From contig MHZT01000036.1 of the NCBI GenBank assembly GCA_001828855.1, forward strand, positions 121,309-185,308: a stretch of 64,000 bases of DNA, read 5' to 3'. Both the position numbers and the translations under genes were made by a program. This DNA comes from Rhodobacterales bacterium RIFCSPHIGHO2_02_FULL_62_130. Its GTDB lineage: Bacteria > Pseudomonadota > Alphaproteobacteria > Rhodobacterales > Rhodobacteraceae. The notes under the pieces were generated by a model. The model was not told where the DNA came from. It made no database searches and worked only from the letters and a program-made list of their open reading frames with translations. Shown piece after piece: positions 19,324 through 30,121 of this stretch. Numbering within the stretch: the first letter of the stretch is position 1; the number at the start of each line of letters is the position of its first letter.

Positions 19324-20619
19324 ATGAAAGGACTGACCATGCTGATTGGCGCTGTTGCGGATGACATTACCGGCGCAACCGATCTATGCCTGATGCTGGC
19401 GCGCGAAGGCCTGCGAACCGTGCAGGTCATCGGTGTGCCAGAACGCGGCAGCCTGCCCGACGCGGATGCGATCGTGATCGCCTTGAAATCGCGGTCGATC
19501 CCCGCAGCGCAGGCAGTAGAAATGTCAGTTGCAGCCGCCAATCTGCTGCGGGCGGGGGGCGCGGAGCAGTTGTTGTTCAAATACTGCTCTACCTTCGATT
19601 CTACCGATGCCGGCAATATCGGGCCGGTGGCAGAGGCGTTGCTTGCCCTGACTGGCAGCGCCCAGACCATCGCCTGCCCTTCGTTTCCGGCGGCGGGGCG
19701 CACCACCTATCGCGGCCATCTGTTTGTTGGCGATGCGTTGCTGTCGGACAGTCCGCTGAAGGATCATCCGTTGAACCCGATGCATGATGCCAATCTGGTG
19801 CGCGTGCTGGGGCGGCAGACTGCATTGCCGGTCGGTTTGGTGACCATTGACACCATCGCGCGGGGCGAAGCGGCGGTGCGGCAGGCATTTGCGGCGCAGG
19901 CTGCGGCAGGCAAACGCATCCTGATCGTCGACACCCTGCAAGACGCCGATCTTCGCACGATTGGCGCGGCTTGCTCAGACATGCCGCTGGTGACGGGCGG
20001 ATCTGGCATTGCGCTGGGGCTGGCCGCGAATTTCGTGCGGGCGGGCAAGGTTGCGAAACGTCCGGCGCAAACCCGCATGGCTGCGCCACAGGGGCGCGCG
20101 GTGGTGCTGGCGGGATCGTGTTCGGTGGCGACGCGCGGGCAGATCGGGGCGGCAATTGCGGCGGGTCAGCCGACGTTGGCGCTTGATGTGGATGCGTTGC
20201 TGTCCGGCGTCCAGTCGGCTGCCAGTCTGGCCGATTGGGTGATTGCCCAGCCGCAGGACAGCATTCCGCTGATCTATTCCAGTGCTGATCCCGCAACCCT
20301 GCAAGCCATTCAGGCACGTCTGGGGCAGCATGCTTCGGGGGCGTTGGTGGAAAGCACGCTGGCCGAGGTGGCCAAACGGCTGCGTGATGCGGGATTCAGC
20401 CGCTATCTGGTTGCGGGCGGCGAGACTTCGGGCGCGGTGGTGGCCACACTTGGCGTCACGATGCTGGAAATTGGTCCCGAAATCGCCCCCGGCGTGCCGT
20501 GGACGCGCAGTATTTCTGGCCCCGATCTGGTATTGGCCTTGAAATCGGGCAACTTTGGCGCCGAGGATTTCTTCCTGAAAGCCTGGACCCTGCTGGAAAC
20601 GGAGCCTGCCGATGCCTGA
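19324..20619 (+). CDS. otnK: Four-carbon acid sugar kinase (3-oxo-tetronate kinase)
   Basis: MLIGAVADDITGATDLCLMLAREGLRTVQVIG; ALVESTLAEVAKRL...RYLVAGGETSGAVV. Confidence 0.9.
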   Translation: MKGLTMLIGAVADDITGATDLCLMLAREGLRTVQVIGVPERGSLPDADAIVIALKSRSIPAAQAVEMSVAAANLLRAGGAEQLLFKYCSTFDSTDAGNIGPVAEALLALTGSAQTIACPSFPAAGRTTYRGHLFVGDALLSDSPLKDHPLNPMHDANLVRVLGRQTALPVGLVTIDTIARGEAAVRQAFAAQAAAGKRILIVDTLQDADLRTIGAACSDMPLVTGGSGIALGLAANFVRAGKVAKRPAQTRMAAPQGRAVVLAGSCSVATRGQIGAAIAAGQPTLALDVDALLSGVQSAASLADWVIAQPQDSIPLIYSSADPATLQAIQARLGQHASGALVESTLAEVAKRLRDAGFSRYLVAGGETSGAVVATLGVTMLEIGPEIAPGVPWTRSISGPDLVLALKSGNFGAEDFFLKAWTLLETEPADA

Positions 20620-21253
20620 AGACAGCCGCATCCGCGACGAGATCTGCAAAGTGGGCGCGTCGCTGTTTGATCGCGGGCTGACGGCTGGCAGCAGCGGCAA
20701 TATCTCGGTGCGGCTGGAGGATGGCGGCTGGCTGATGACGCCGACCAATGTATCTTTGGGCGCGCTGGACCCGGCGCGGCTGTCGCGGCTGGATGCCACG
20801 GGGCGGCTGATGTCTGGCGATACGCCGACGAAAGAGGCGTTTCTGCACCTGTCGATGTATGGCGAACGCAAGGACGCGGCGGCGGTGGTGCATCTGCATT
20901 CAAGCCATGCCACCGCCGTCAGCATCCTGCGCGATGTGGACCCGAACGATGTGCTGCCTGCGCTGACCGCCTATTATATCATGCGGGTCGGGCGGCTGCC
21001 TTTGGTGCCGTATTTCGCCCCCGGCGATCCCGATCTGGCGCATGCGGTGCGGGCTTTGGCCAGCACGCATCATGCGGTTTTGCTGGCCAATCACGGGCCG
21101 GTGGTGGCCGGAACCAGCCTTGCCAACGCGCAATATGCCACCGAAGAACTGGAAGAAACCGCCAAGCTGTTTCTGATGCTGCAAAATCAAGCGCTGCGGT
21201 TGCTGACGCCCGAACAGATCGCCGATCTGCGCCACCGCTTTAACCTATCCTGA
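20612..21253 (+). CDS. otnC: Class II aldolase/adducin family, 3-oxo-tetronate 4-phosphate decarboxylase-like
   Basis: GLTAGSSGNISVRLEDGGWLMTPTNVSLG; HLHSSHATAVS; overlaps otnK by 8 nt. Confidence 0.88.
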   Translation: MPEDSRIRDEICKVGASLFDRGLTAGSSGNISVRLEDGGWLMTPTNVSLGALDPARLSRLDATGRLMSGDTPTKEAFLHLSMYGERKDAAAVVHLHSSHATAVSILRDVDPNDVLPALTAYYIMRVGRLPLVPYFAPGDPDLAHAVRALASTHHAVLLANHGPVVAGTSLANAQYATEELEETAKLFLMLQNQALRLLTPEQIADLRHRFNLS

Positions 21254-21265
21254 CACAGCCGGAGA

Positions 21266-22156
21266 ATGACTATGACGCACGAAAAGGTTGGATTTGTTGG
21301 CCTTGGCCTGATGGGGCAAGGCATGGCGAAGAACATCGTTGAAAAGGGCTATCCACTGACCGTTGTGGCGCATCGCAAGCGCGCGGCGGTCGATGATCTG
21401 GTATCGCGCGGCGCGGTTGAGGCGGCATCACTGGAAGAGCTTGCGCGCGGGTGCAGCGTGATCTTTCTGTGCCTGACCGGCTCGCCCGAGGTTGCGGCGG
21501 CGGTGGCGGCGCTGAAACCCGGTCTGGCGCGCGGTGCGGTGGTGGTGGATTGCTCCACCTCGGACCCGACCGTCAGCCTGCGTCTGGCGGCGGAACTGGC
21601 CGAGATCGGGGTCGATTTTGTCGATGCGCCGCTGTCGCGCACCCCGAAAGAGGCTTGGGCCGGCACGCTGGATTGCATGGTGGGTGCCACTGATGCCGCC
21701 TTTGCGCGGGTGCAGCCGATCATTGCCACATGGGCCGCCAAGATCGTGCATATCGGTGCGGTGGGCGACGGCCACAAGATGAAGCTTCTGAACAACTTCC
21801 TGTCGCTGGGCTATGCCGCGCTTTACTCCGAGGCGCTGGCGCTGTCGCGCAAGGTCGGTATTCCGGTGGCCGAATTTGACAAGGTTATTCGCGGCGGCCG
21901 GATGGATTGCGGCTTTTATCAAACCTTCATGGGCTATGCGCTGGAGGGCAACCGCGAGGCGCACAAGTTCACTTTGGGGAATGCCTACAAGGACATGCGC
22001 TATGTGGAATCAATGGCGAATGCGTCCACGGTCGCCACGCCGCTTGCCAGCGCCGTGAAGAATTCCTTCGCGCTGGCAATGGCGACGGGGGGCGACGGGC
22101 CGGAAGATTATGTGCCGCACCTGTCGGATTTCATCGCCAAAGCCAACGGGCTTTGA
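21266..22156 (+). CDS. NAD(P)-dependent beta-hydroxyacid dehydrogenase (second paralogue)
   Basis: VGFVGLGLMGQGMAKNIVEKGYPLTV; VDAPLSRTPKEAWAGTLDCMVG; KLLNNFLSLG. Confidence 0.9.
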   Translation: MTMTHEKVGFVGLGLMGQGMAKNIVEKGYPLTVVAHRKRAAVDDLVSRGAVEAASLEELARGCSVIFLCLTGSPEVAAAVAALKPGLARGAVVVDCSTSDPTVSLRLAAELAEIGVDFVDAPLSRTPKEAWAGTLDCMVGATDAAFARVQPIIATWAAKIVHIGAVGDGHKMKLLNNFLSLGYAALYSEALALSRKVGIPVAEFDKVIRGGRMDCGFYQTFMGYALEGNREAHKFTLGNAYKDMRYVESMANASTVATPLASAVKNSFALAMATGGDGPEDYVPHLSDFIAKANGL

Positions 22157-22192
22157 CCCCAAAGCCGCGCCCGTGATCAAGACGGGCGCGGC

Positions 22193-23269
22193 CTATGTCA
22201 CCTTGCCACGCGCCACCACCGGCCAGATTGCGGCGGGCTTTCCACCCTCCAGCACATGCACCGCGTCGAACAGGTTGCTGACAACGCAGGCATGGTTCGG
22301 CACGACACGCAGCCGATCCCCAACGGCAAGGCCGATCGGCCCCGTGCTGATCAGCCGCCCGTGTTCTTCCGACAACTGGTCAATCACAATGTCAGGCCGC
22401 CCCAGCACATGCCCGTAACCCGTCAATCCCAGCAGATCCGAGGTCAGGGCCTTGCTTCCGGCGTCGATGATGGCGCGGTTGGAGCTTGGCACCGAGACCA
22501 CCGTGGCCAGCACGGTCAGCGCACAATCGTCCCAGCCACAGACGCCCCGCGCCACCAGCGAGCGGTCGTTATAGGCATAGGTGCCGGGCCGGTATTCGGT
22601 TGCCACCGGTGCATCACCCGCCTGCATCATCGAGGGCGTGCCGCCCGAAGAGATCACCTCTACTGCCAGCCCATTCGCCATGATCAGAGCCTTGGCCTGC
22701 GTCATGAAGGCCTGCACCTGAGCGGCCCCGTTCGCGGGCGGATAGGTCATCAGCCCGGCAAAGTGCAATCCCGCCGCATTGGCGATCCGGCGGGCCAGCG
22801 CGGCGGCGTCCTGCGGCGTCGCCACCCCGCAGCGGTCCGCGCCGGTGTTACATTCCACCAGCACACGCAGCGGTGTCGGCGCATCCTCAAAAGCCGCCGC
22901 AAGGCCGTCAATCACCACGGCATTATCGGCCACCACCGTCAGCCGCACCTTGCCCGCCAGATCGCGCAGATGCGCCAGCTTTTCCGCACCAACGATGTTA
23001 TAGGTGATCAGCACATCGTTCAGCCGGTCATCTACCGCCACCATCGACTCGGCTTCCGAGATTTTCTGGCAGGTGATGCCCACCGCCCCCGCCTTCAGCT
23101 GCATCAGGGCGACCTGCGGCAGTTTGTGGGTTTTGATATGCGGGCGCACCGCCATGCCGATCTGGTTCGCATAGGTCTGAAATCGCGCGATATTGCGCTT
23201 TACCACATCCAGATCCACCAGCACGGCGGGGGTGGCGATGCTTTGCGTCTGTTCCGGTGTCTGGGTCAT
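22193..23269 (-). CDS. D-threonine aldolase / DSD1-like PLP enzyme (fold type III); start revised to MTQTPEQTQ
   Basis: TPAVLVDLDVVKRNIARFQ...RPHIKTHKLPQVA; C-terminal VVPNHACVVSNLFD. Confidence 0.87.
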   Translation of the reverse strand: MTQTPEQTQSIATPAVLVDLDVVKRNIARFQTYANQIGMAVRPHIKTHKLPQVALMQLKAGAVGITCQKISEAESMVAVDDRLNDVLITYNIVGAEKLAHLRDLAGKVRLTVVADNAVVIDGLAAAFEDAPTPLRVLVECNTGADRCGVATPQDAAALARRIANAAGLHFAGLMTYPPANGAAQVQAFMTQAKALIMANGLAVEVISSGGTPSMMQAGDAPVATEYRPGTYAYNDRSLVARGVCGWDDCALTVLATVVSVPSSNRAIIDAGSKALTSDLLGLTGYGHVLGRPDIVIDQLSEEHGRLISTGPIGLAVGDRLRVVPNHACVVSNLFDAVHVLEGGKPAAIWPVVARGKVT

Positions 23270-23497
23270 CAGGGCGCTCCATTGATCTGCAAGATTTTTG
23301 CCATGCAGGCGCTTGGCGGTCAATCAAACCCCTGCCAGCCATGTCTGCCTTGCATGGCGTCATTCACGATGCGCCGTCACGCAGGGTTGATTATGCCGCC
23401 ATTCCGGCAGATCGTCCGTGACAATGCAGGCCAGCCTTTGCATCATGCGCCTGTCCCGCCGCGCCCTATACGCAACCGATGAAAGGAGGCGGAAAAG

Positions 23498-24415
23498 ATG
23501 GAAAGCCGTTGGCTTGAAGACTTTCTCAGCCTTGTCGATACACGCAATTTCTCGCGCTCGGCCCAGGCGCGCTATACCACGCAGCCTGCCTTCAGCCGCC
23601 GGATCAAAAGTCTGGAAGAATGGGTCGGCGCACAGCTTTTCAACCGGTCGACCCAGCCGATTACCCTGACACTTTCGGGGGAACGTTTCCGCCCTGTGGC
23701 TGAAGATGTGCTGCGGCGCTTGTATCAGGGGCGGGAAGAAGCGCGCCGGATTGGTGATGTGTCAGCCAATACCATCCGTTTTGCGGCCACGCACAGCCTG
23801 TCCCTGAATTTCTTTCCCAGTTGGCTGCGGTCGCTGGAGCTTCGCAGCCACACTTTCAACACCCGGCTGGATACCAGCCAGTTTCACGATTGCATTCACC
23901 TGCTGCAACGCGGCGATTGCCATTTCCTGATCAGCTACACCCACCCCGATATTCAAATGCACCTGCCCTACGAGCATTTCGTCTCAAAGCTGTTGATGCG
24001 TGACGAACTGGTGCCGGTGACGCTGCCCGACAGTGCGGGCCAGCCGGTGGACCGTTTGCCCGGCACCGAGGATGATCCGGTGCATTATCTGGCCTATAGC
24101 GAAACTTCGGCGATCGGGCGGGTGGTGGATCAGATGATCACCGCAGCACCGGAGCCGCTGCATCTGCGGCGGGTTTTTGTATCGCATATGGCGGCGGTGC
24201 TGAAGGCAATGAGTTCGGAAGGCCGTGGCACGGCGTGGTTGCCGGCAAGCCATCTGACCAAAGAGTTTGCCGAAGGCACGCTGGTGCCAGCGGGCGAAGA
24301 GCGTTGGAATATCCCGGTCGAGGTGCGGCTGATCCGGTCGCGCGATCCTCTGCCTGATGTTTCGGAAGAACTGTGGTCTTTGATCCCTTCTGAGGAAGAT
24401 ACCGACTGGGGCTGA
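23498..24415 (+). CDS. LysR-family transcriptional regulator
   Basis: MESRWLEDFLSLVDTRNFSRSAQARYTTQPAFSRRIKSLEEWVG. Confidence 0.95.
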   Translation: MESRWLEDFLSLVDTRNFSRSAQARYTTQPAFSRRIKSLEEWVGAQLFNRSTQPITLTLSGERFRPVAEDVLRRLYQGREEARRIGDVSANTIRFAATHSLSLNFFPSWLRSLELRSHTFNTRLDTSQFHDCIHLLQRGDCHFLISYTHPDIQMHLPYEHFVSKLLMRDELVPVTLPDSAGQPVDRLPGTEDDPVHYLAYSETSAIGRVVDQMITAAPEPLHLRRVFVSHMAAVLKAMSSEGRGTAWLPASHLTKEFAEGTLVPAGEERWNIPVEVRLIRSRDPLPDVSEELWSLIPSEEDTDWG

Positions 24416-24529
24416 TGCAGCGCGCGCATCGTGGCAGGCGCAAGCTGCATTGGCGGTGGCAAACGGCCTTGGCTAAAATTGCCAAGGCCGTGCCGCCTGC
24501 GCGGGCCTTGCCCTTGAACGGAGCCTGCC

Positions 24530-25672
24530 ATGACCTTGCTTGCCACGCTGGAAACCCCCTGTCTTATCCTTGACCGTTCGCGGCTGAACCAGAATGCGGC
24601 ACGCATGACCCGTCGCTTTGCCAACAGTGGCGTGCAGCTGCGCCCGCATATGAAAACCGCGAAGTCTATCGATGTGGCGCGGATCGCACTGGCCGGCAAC
24701 TTTGGCGGCGTTACCGTTTCAACGCTGAAAGAGGCGGAATATTTCGCGGATCACGGCATTGATGACATCACCTATGCCGTTAGCGTCGTGCCGGAAAAGA
24801 TGCCCCGCATCACCGCATTGATCAAACGCGGCGTCAAGCTGGGGCTGATCACCGATCAGGTTGCCGTAGCACATGACCTGAGCCGACGCGCACAGGCGGA
24901 AGGTGTTACGCTGGATGTGCTGATCGAGTTGGATTCCGGCGAGCGCCGCGCAGGGTTGCTGGCGGGGGATGCTGCCGTGGTGGAGTTGGGACGGGCGCTG
25001 CATGATCTGCCAGGGCTGCGGCTGGCCGGAGTGCTGACCCACGCCGGCAATTCCTACCAATGCCGCACGCTGGCCGATATTCAGCACGTCGCCGAGACTG
25101 AACGGCTGGCTGCCGTCACCGCAGCCACGCAATTGCGGGCGGCGGGCCTGCCCTGCCCTGTGGTCAGTGTCGGGTCCACCCCCACCGCGACGCATGGCCT
25201 TTCATTGGAGGGCCTGACCGAAATGCGCTGCGGCGTCTATATGTTCGGCGATGTGTTCCAAGCCGAAATCGGTTCGCATCGGCTTGAGGATATTGCGGTT
25301 TCGGTGCTGGCAACCGTGATCGGCCACCGCCCTGACATGAACAGCGCGCTGATAGATGCGGGCGGGTTGGCGCTGTCGAAAGACCGGAGCACCGGCGCGG
25401 CGGGTCTGGCGGAGGACATCGGCTTTGGCATGATCCTGTCCGAAGATGGCAGCCGCCGCATCGGTTCGGTGCGGGTGGGGCATGTCTATCAGGAACATGG
25501 CATGCTGACGGCGGAAGGCCCGTTCCCGTTTGACGAATTGCCGATCGGCGCGCGGGTGCGGGTATTGCCGAACCATGTCTGCATGACCGCTGCCATGTAT
25601 GATGGCTACCGCGTCGTGGATTCCGGCGCGGGTCCGGTGGTTGACCTGTGGTCGCGCATCAACGGTTGGTAA
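24530..25672 (+). CDS. D-threonine aldolase / DSD1-like PLP enzyme (second paralogue)
   Basis: LETPCLILDRSRLNQNAARM...LRPHMKTAKSIDVA; RVLPNHVCMTAAMYDGY. Confidence 0.9.
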   Translation: MTLLATLETPCLILDRSRLNQNAARMTRRFANSGVQLRPHMKTAKSIDVARIALAGNFGGVTVSTLKEAEYFADHGIDDITYAVSVVPEKMPRITALIKRGVKLGLITDQVAVAHDLSRRAQAEGVTLDVLIELDSGERRAGLLAGDAAVVELGRALHDLPGLRLAGVLTHAGNSYQCRTLADIQHVAETERLAAVTAATQLRAAGLPCPVVSVGSTPTATHGLSLEGLTEMRCGVYMFGDVFQAEIGSHRLEDIAVSVLATVIGHRPDMNSALIDAGGLALSKDRSTGAAGLAEDIGFGMILSEDGSRRIGSVRVGHVYQEHGMLTAEGPFPFDELPIGARVRVLPNHVCMTAAMYDGYRVVDSGAGPVVDLWSRINGW

Positions 25673-25677
25673 AGCAA

Positions 25678-25703
25678 AACTGCCGGAGTTTCCTCCGGCA
25701 GTT
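25678..25703. terminator. Bidirectional rho-independent-like terminator
   Basis: aactgccggag-tttc-ctccggcagtt, 11-bp perfect stem between convergent genes, A/T-rich flanks. Confidence 0.8.
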
Positions 25704-25725
25704 CTTTGATTTCAGGCAGGCACCG

Positions 25726-26796
25726 CTAAAGGCGGGCGCCTGTCTCTGCATCAAACAGGTGAATCTTGTTGGCGGGAAAATCCAGCCTGATGGTCTGGCC
25801 GGGCCGGAAATCATGCCGCTCGGTAAAGATGGCACAGAACGGCGCGCCGGCCAGTTTTGTATAGACCTGAATATTCGCCCCCGTGGGTTCCACAACCTCG
25901 ACCTGAACCGCAACACCCGCGTCACCTTGGGCCAGCGCGCAATGTTCGGGGCGTGCGCCAAACACGACCTTCTGTCCCGGTTTTCCCGACGCCATTGCAG
26001 GCACAAATAGCCGCGCGCCATCAGGAAGCTCGACAAAAGCCCGCCCCGCCTCGGCCCCCAGCACACCGCGAATGACGTTCATCGACGGCGAGCCGATGAA
26101 ATCTGCCACGAACAGATTGGCGGGGGTGTCATAGAGTTCCAGCGGCGTGCCGATCTGCTCGATCCGGCCTGCGTTCATCACCACGATGCGGTCGGCCATT
26201 GTCATGGCTTCGATCTGGTCATGTGTGACATAGACCGAGGTGGTTTTCAGCCGTTGGTGCAGAGCCTTGATCTCGGTCCGCATGACCACGCGCAACTTGG
26301 CGTCAAGGTTGGACAGAGGCTCGTCAAACAGGAACACTTCGGCGTCACGGACCAAGGCGCGACCCATCGCAACACGCTGGCGCTGCCCGCCGGACAGCTG
26401 CCGCGGTGAGCGGTCGAGGAACTTGGTCAGGTTCAGAATCTCGGCCGCTTCGCGCACCTTGCGGTCGATGATCTCTTTGGCCTGCCGCCGCAGCCGGAGG
26501 CTGAAGCTCATGTTTTCATAGACCGACATATGCGGGTAAAGCGCATAGTTCTGAAACACCATCGCAATGTCGCGCGATTTGGGTGGCACATCGTTGATGA
26601 CCCGCTCGCCGATCAGGATATCGCCGGACGAGACGGTTTCAAGGCCGGCAATCATGCGTAGCAGCGTAGACTTGCCGCACCCCGATGGCCCGACCAACAC
26701 CACAAATTCCTGATCGCGGATTTCAAGGTCAATGCCATGCAGGATCGGCATGGCGCCGTATCTTTTCTTGACCCCGCGGATGGTGACTGAGGACAT
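25726..26796 (-). CDS. Carbohydrate ABC transporter ATP-binding protein (UgpC/MalK type)
   Basis: GPSGCGKSTLLRMIAGLE, LSGGQRQRVAMGRALVRDAEVFLFDEPLSNLDAKLR, MALT/TOBE C-terminus. Confidence 0.95.
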   Translation of the reverse strand: MSSVTIRGVKKRYGAMPILHGIDLEIRDQEFVVLVGPSGCGKSTLLRMIAGLETVSSGDILIGERVINDVPPKSRDIAMVFQNYALYPHMSVYENMSFSLRLRRQAKEIIDRKVREAAEILNLTKFLDRSPRQLSGGQRQRVAMGRALVRDAEVFLFDEPLSNLDAKLRVVMRTEIKALHQRLKTTSVYVTHDQIEAMTMADRIVVMNAGRIEQIGTPLELYDTPANLFVADFIGSPSMNVIRGVLGAEAGRAFVELPDGARLFVPAMASGKPGQKVVFGARPEHCALAQGDAGVAVQVEVVEPTGANIQVYTKLAGAPFCAIFTERHDFRPGQTIRLDFPANKIHLFDAETGARL

Positions 26797-26822
26797 CGTT
26801 CAATTCCTATCGGTAAGTCTGG

Positions 26823-27653
26823 TCATTTGACGGCCCCCAGCGCCATGCCCCGGATCAGGTAGCGCTGGAGCCAGGAGAACAGGATCGCAACCGGCACGGT
26901 GGCCAACACCGTTCCCGCCATCACATGGTGCCATTCCACCTGATAGCGCCCGGCAACCTGCGAATAGATCTGCACGGGAAGGGTAAAGTCTTCGGACGAC
27001 CGCATCATCGTCAGCGCCAGTACGAATTCGTTCCAGCTGTTGATGAAGGTAAAGATCGCGGTGACCACGATGGCCGGAACGGCAAGCGGAAGGAAAATAC
27101 GGATCAGGCTGGTCAGGTGGCTTGCGCCATCCATCCATGCGGCTTCCTCCAGATCCCGCGGGATCGAGTTGAAGTAGCTTTGCAGCATCCAGATCGTGAA
27201 GGCCATGTTGAAGGCGGCATAGGTGATGACCAGTGAATTCAGGTCGTTGACCAGCCCCAGCGTCATCATCAGACGGAACAGCCCCAGCACCAGAACGATG
27301 GGTGACATCATCTGCGTCATCAACAGGAAATTCTTGTAAAGTCCCTTGCCTGCAAACCGATAGCGCGACATCGCATAGGCCGCCGGAATTGACAGGATCA
27401 GCGCCGCAGAAGTGGCTGTGATGCTGACGTAAAGGCTGTTCAGCAAGGCCCCGCCAAAGTTGGTTTTTACCCACATCTCGGCAAAGTTTTCCCAGCGGAA
27501 TTCGCTGAAGCCCCATGTCGGCGGATAGACGAACAACTCGTCCCGTGGGCGCACTGCAGTGACGAACATCACCGCGAAGGGGAACAGGATGACCACCACC
27601 AGCGGCGCCAGAATGATCCAGTAAAGAATGCTGCGCTTTGCCTTACTCATCAT
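26823..27653 (-). CDS. Carbohydrate ABC transporter permease (MalG type)
   Basis: [45 protein letters not shown] motif. Confidence 0.95.
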   Translation of the reverse strand: MMSKAKRSILYWIILAPLVVVILFPFAVMFVTAVRPRDELFVYPPTWGFSEFRWENFAEMWVKTNFGGALLNSLYVSITATSAALILSIPAAYAMSRYRFAGKGLYKNFLLMTQMMSPIVLVLGLFRLMMTLGLVNDLNSLVITYAAFNMAFTIWMLQSYFNSIPRDLEEAAWMDGASHLTSLIRIFLPLAVPAIVVTAIFTFINSWNEFVLALTMMRSSEDFTLPVQIYSQVAGRYQVEWHHVMAGTVLATVPVAILFSWLQRYLIRGMALGAVK

Positions 27654-28557
27654 GGCCCTTCACCTCATCTTCCGGGGCCGCATCCGCTTCGTTGCGGCTT
27701 AGCAGCACGACGTAAAGCAGCGTGAACACCAGCAGCACGCCAAACATGATCAGAGATATTGCCGAAGCCTTGCCCAGTTGGCCAAAGCGGAAAGCCAGCT
27801 TGTAAAGATAGGTCACCAGAATGTCGGTGCCATTGGCCGGACCGCCTTCGGTCATCACCCAGATGATCGGCAGCGAGTTGAAGACATAGATCACGTTCAG
27901 CACGATTGCGATGTTGATGAACGGCTTCATCAGCGGCAGCGTGATATAGCGGAACTGGTGCCAGCCGGTCGCGCCGTCAACCACGGCGGCCTCGTAAGCG
28001 TCTTGTGGCATTGACGACAGGCCGCCCAGCAGAATGGTGGTGGTGAACGGGATCGACACCAGAATGCCGACAAGGATTTCCACGGTGAAGGCTGTCGAAG
28101 CCTCGGCCAGCCACTCGATCGGCTCGTTGATGACTCCCATCTGCATCAGGGTGGCGTTCAACAGCCCCGAGCGCCCGTTCAGCGCCCAGCGCCAGACCAC
28201 CGCCGTCATGGTCAGGGAAATCGACCACGGCAGCATCACCAGCACGCGCGCCAGACCGCGACCGTAAAAATCATCGTTCAGGATCATCGCAACCGGCATC
28301 GAGATCAGCAGCGTGCCGGCCACAACTGCGCCGGTCCAGATACCCGTGCGCCACAGGGATGCGTAAAACAGCGGATCGCCAAAAACTTCGGCAAAGTTTT
28401 CCCAGCCGACAAAACCTTGCAACTTGCCGAACCGGCTGACCTCTTGCATCGAGGTCCATGCCAGATCAAGGATCGGATACCCGATGATGCCGGTGGCCAA
28501 CAGCAGACTGGGCAATACCATCAGCATAGGTATGGATATGTGCGCTTTTTTTGCCAT
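27643..28557 (-). CDS. Carbohydrate ABC transporter permease (MalF type); start revised to MAKKAHIS
   Basis: [33 protein letters not shown]. Confidence 0.93.
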   Translation of the reverse strand: MAKKAHISIPMLMVLPSLLLATGIIGYPILDLAWTSMQEVSRFGKLQGFVGWENFAEVFGDPLFYASLWRTGIWTGAVVAGTLLISMPVAMILNDDFYGRGLARVLVMLPWSISLTMTAVVWRWALNGRSGLLNATLMQMGVINEPIEWLAEASTAFTVEILVGILVSIPFTTTILLGGLSSMPQDAYEAAVVDGATGWHQFRYITLPLMKPFINIAIVLNVIYVFNSLPIIWVMTEGGPANGTDILVTYLYKLAFRFGQLGKASAISLIMFGVLLVFTLLYVVLLSRNEADAAPEDEVKGHDE

Positions 28558-28631
28558 CGTCTCCAAGGTCCAAGCTGTCGCCACAGGTAGCAGGCACAGA
28601 GCGGACAAGCCGCTCTGCGCCATGTCAGAGG

Positions 28632-29864
28632 TTAAAGACCGCGGATTTTATTCACTTCGGCAGCGGCAGCCGCCAGCCCTTCTTCCGGGGTGACTTCGCC
28701 CAGATAGATTTGCTGCATGGTCCGCACGGTAACGTCAGCGATTTCTTCCCAATTGGCGATCACAGGAGCGAACTTGGCATAAGGCAGGCCAGCCGCAAAT
28801 CCCGCAACGTCCGGATCTTCGTTGAAGTAGGGCAGTGCCGCTACGTTTTTGGTCACCGGCAGGAAGCCTTCGCCCACATCGAACTTTTCACGGTTCGCAT
28901 CGCCATAGGCAAATTCGATGAACTTCCACGCCGCTTCCTTGGCATCGGAATCCGCGAACATCATCAGCGTGTCGGTCACGCCATAAGTCGCCTTTGCACC
29001 GGCTTCCGGGAAGGGAAGGATCTGGTAGCGCAGGTTCGGAGCCTCTTCCTTGATCTGGGGAACCAGCATCGGGAAGGTGAAGATGGTGCCAACCTTGCCC
29101 TGTTTGAACAGGTTGAACACATCTTCGCGGTTATAGTTGGTCGGCGAAGGCTGGGTCAGACCCTCGTCAATCATGGTCTTGTAAAGCGTCGCCGACTCGA
29201 TGGCCGCCGGGCTGTTCAGACCCGAGGTGCCGTCCGCATTCAGGATGTCGCCGCCATGAGTCCAGAGCGAGTAGTAGAAATAGGCGTCCGTCTCGATTTC
29301 CTTGCCTTGCAGGCCGAAAGCGAAGGTGTCGGGCAGCGCGGCAATTTTCTTCGAGGCCTCATAAAGCTCGTCCCACGTTGTCGGGGGCGCTGCGCCGGCG
29401 GCATCGTAAAGATCCATGTTGACCATCATCGCCCGCGCCGAGGCGGCCACCGGCAGACCCATGATCTTGCCGTCAATGATGCCGGGATTCATGAAGGTGT
29501 CGATGAACGTGCCTTTGAATTCCGGCGTCAGATAACTGTCGATCGGCTCGGCAACGCCCTGATCTGCGAAATCCAGCAGCCAACGTGTGCCGATGATCGA
29601 GATGTCCGGCGCGGTGCCGCCCGCAACGTCCGTCGTCAGGCGCTGCAAAAGCGTATCCCACGGCACCACCTGGATGTTGATCTTGATGTCGGGGTTTGCC
29701 GCCTCGAACGCCGACGCCACTTCCTGAAAATAGGGGCCGGTCTTCGAGCTGTATTCGGCAACGGTGAAGTCGACGACAGTCTGCGCGAGGGCTGCGGGGG
29801 CGAGGCCAAACATGCCAAAGCCCAGCGCCATTATCGCGGAGGATGTCCGAAACGCGTAGGTCAT
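28632..29864 (-). CDS. Extracellular solute-binding protein, family 1; start revised to MTYAFRTSS
   Basis: Signal peptide; [26 protein letters not shown] aggagct upstream of revised start. Confidence 0.92.
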   Translation of the reverse strand: MTYAFRTSSAIMALGFGMFGLAPAALAQTVVDFTVAEYSSKTGPYFQEVASAFEAANPDIKINIQVVPWDTLLQRLTTDVAGGTAPDISIIGTRWLLDFADQGVAEPIDSYLTPEFKGTFIDTFMNPGIIDGKIMGLPVAASARAMMVNMDLYDAAGAAPPTTWDELYEASKKIAALPDTFAFGLQGKEIETDAYFYYSLWTHGGDILNADGTSGLNSPAAIESATLYKTMIDEGLTQPSPTNYNREDVFNLFKQGKVGTIFTFPMLVPQIKEEAPNLRYQILPFPEAGAKATYGVTDTLMMFADSDAKEAAWKFIEFAYGDANREKFDVGEGFLPVTKNVAALPYFNEDPDVAGFAAGLPYAKFAPVIANWEEIADVTVRTMQQIYLGEVTPEEGLAAAAAEVNKIRGL

Positions 29865-30059
29865 AAGGGTAGCTCCTGTTGTATCAATGTTACGCAAGGT
29901 AGGTCATGGTTGGCTTCGTGCGGCCAACTTCGGTGCAGCCATACTGTGTTGCGCGCCCTCAGATTTGAAATTGAATAAACGCATCATGGTATGTGGCGGC
30001 TGCATAGCCCTGCAGTCTTTGGATATGTGGAACAGCAAGGGTCGGGCGCAGAATCGAAA

Positions 30060-30087
30060 GGGCGCCCGGTCTGCTGTCCGGGCGCCC
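30060..30087 (-). terminator. Hairpin consistent with terminator of the upstream (-)-strand epimerase gene
   Basis: gggcgcccgg-tctgctgt-ccgggcgccc, 10-bp perfect stem followed on minus strand by tttcgattct. Confidence 0.6.
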
Positions 30088-30121
30088 GTGGCGTGGCTGC
30101 AAGATAACCGTAGGGTGCCGG

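Noticed and set aside
26855-26875. AGCGCTGG-like partial LacI motif
   Set aside because: Lies within permease coding sequence and is only a partial match
28551-29978. 475-aa + strand ORF
   Set aside because: Antisense to the solute-binding protein gene; R/H/Q-rich
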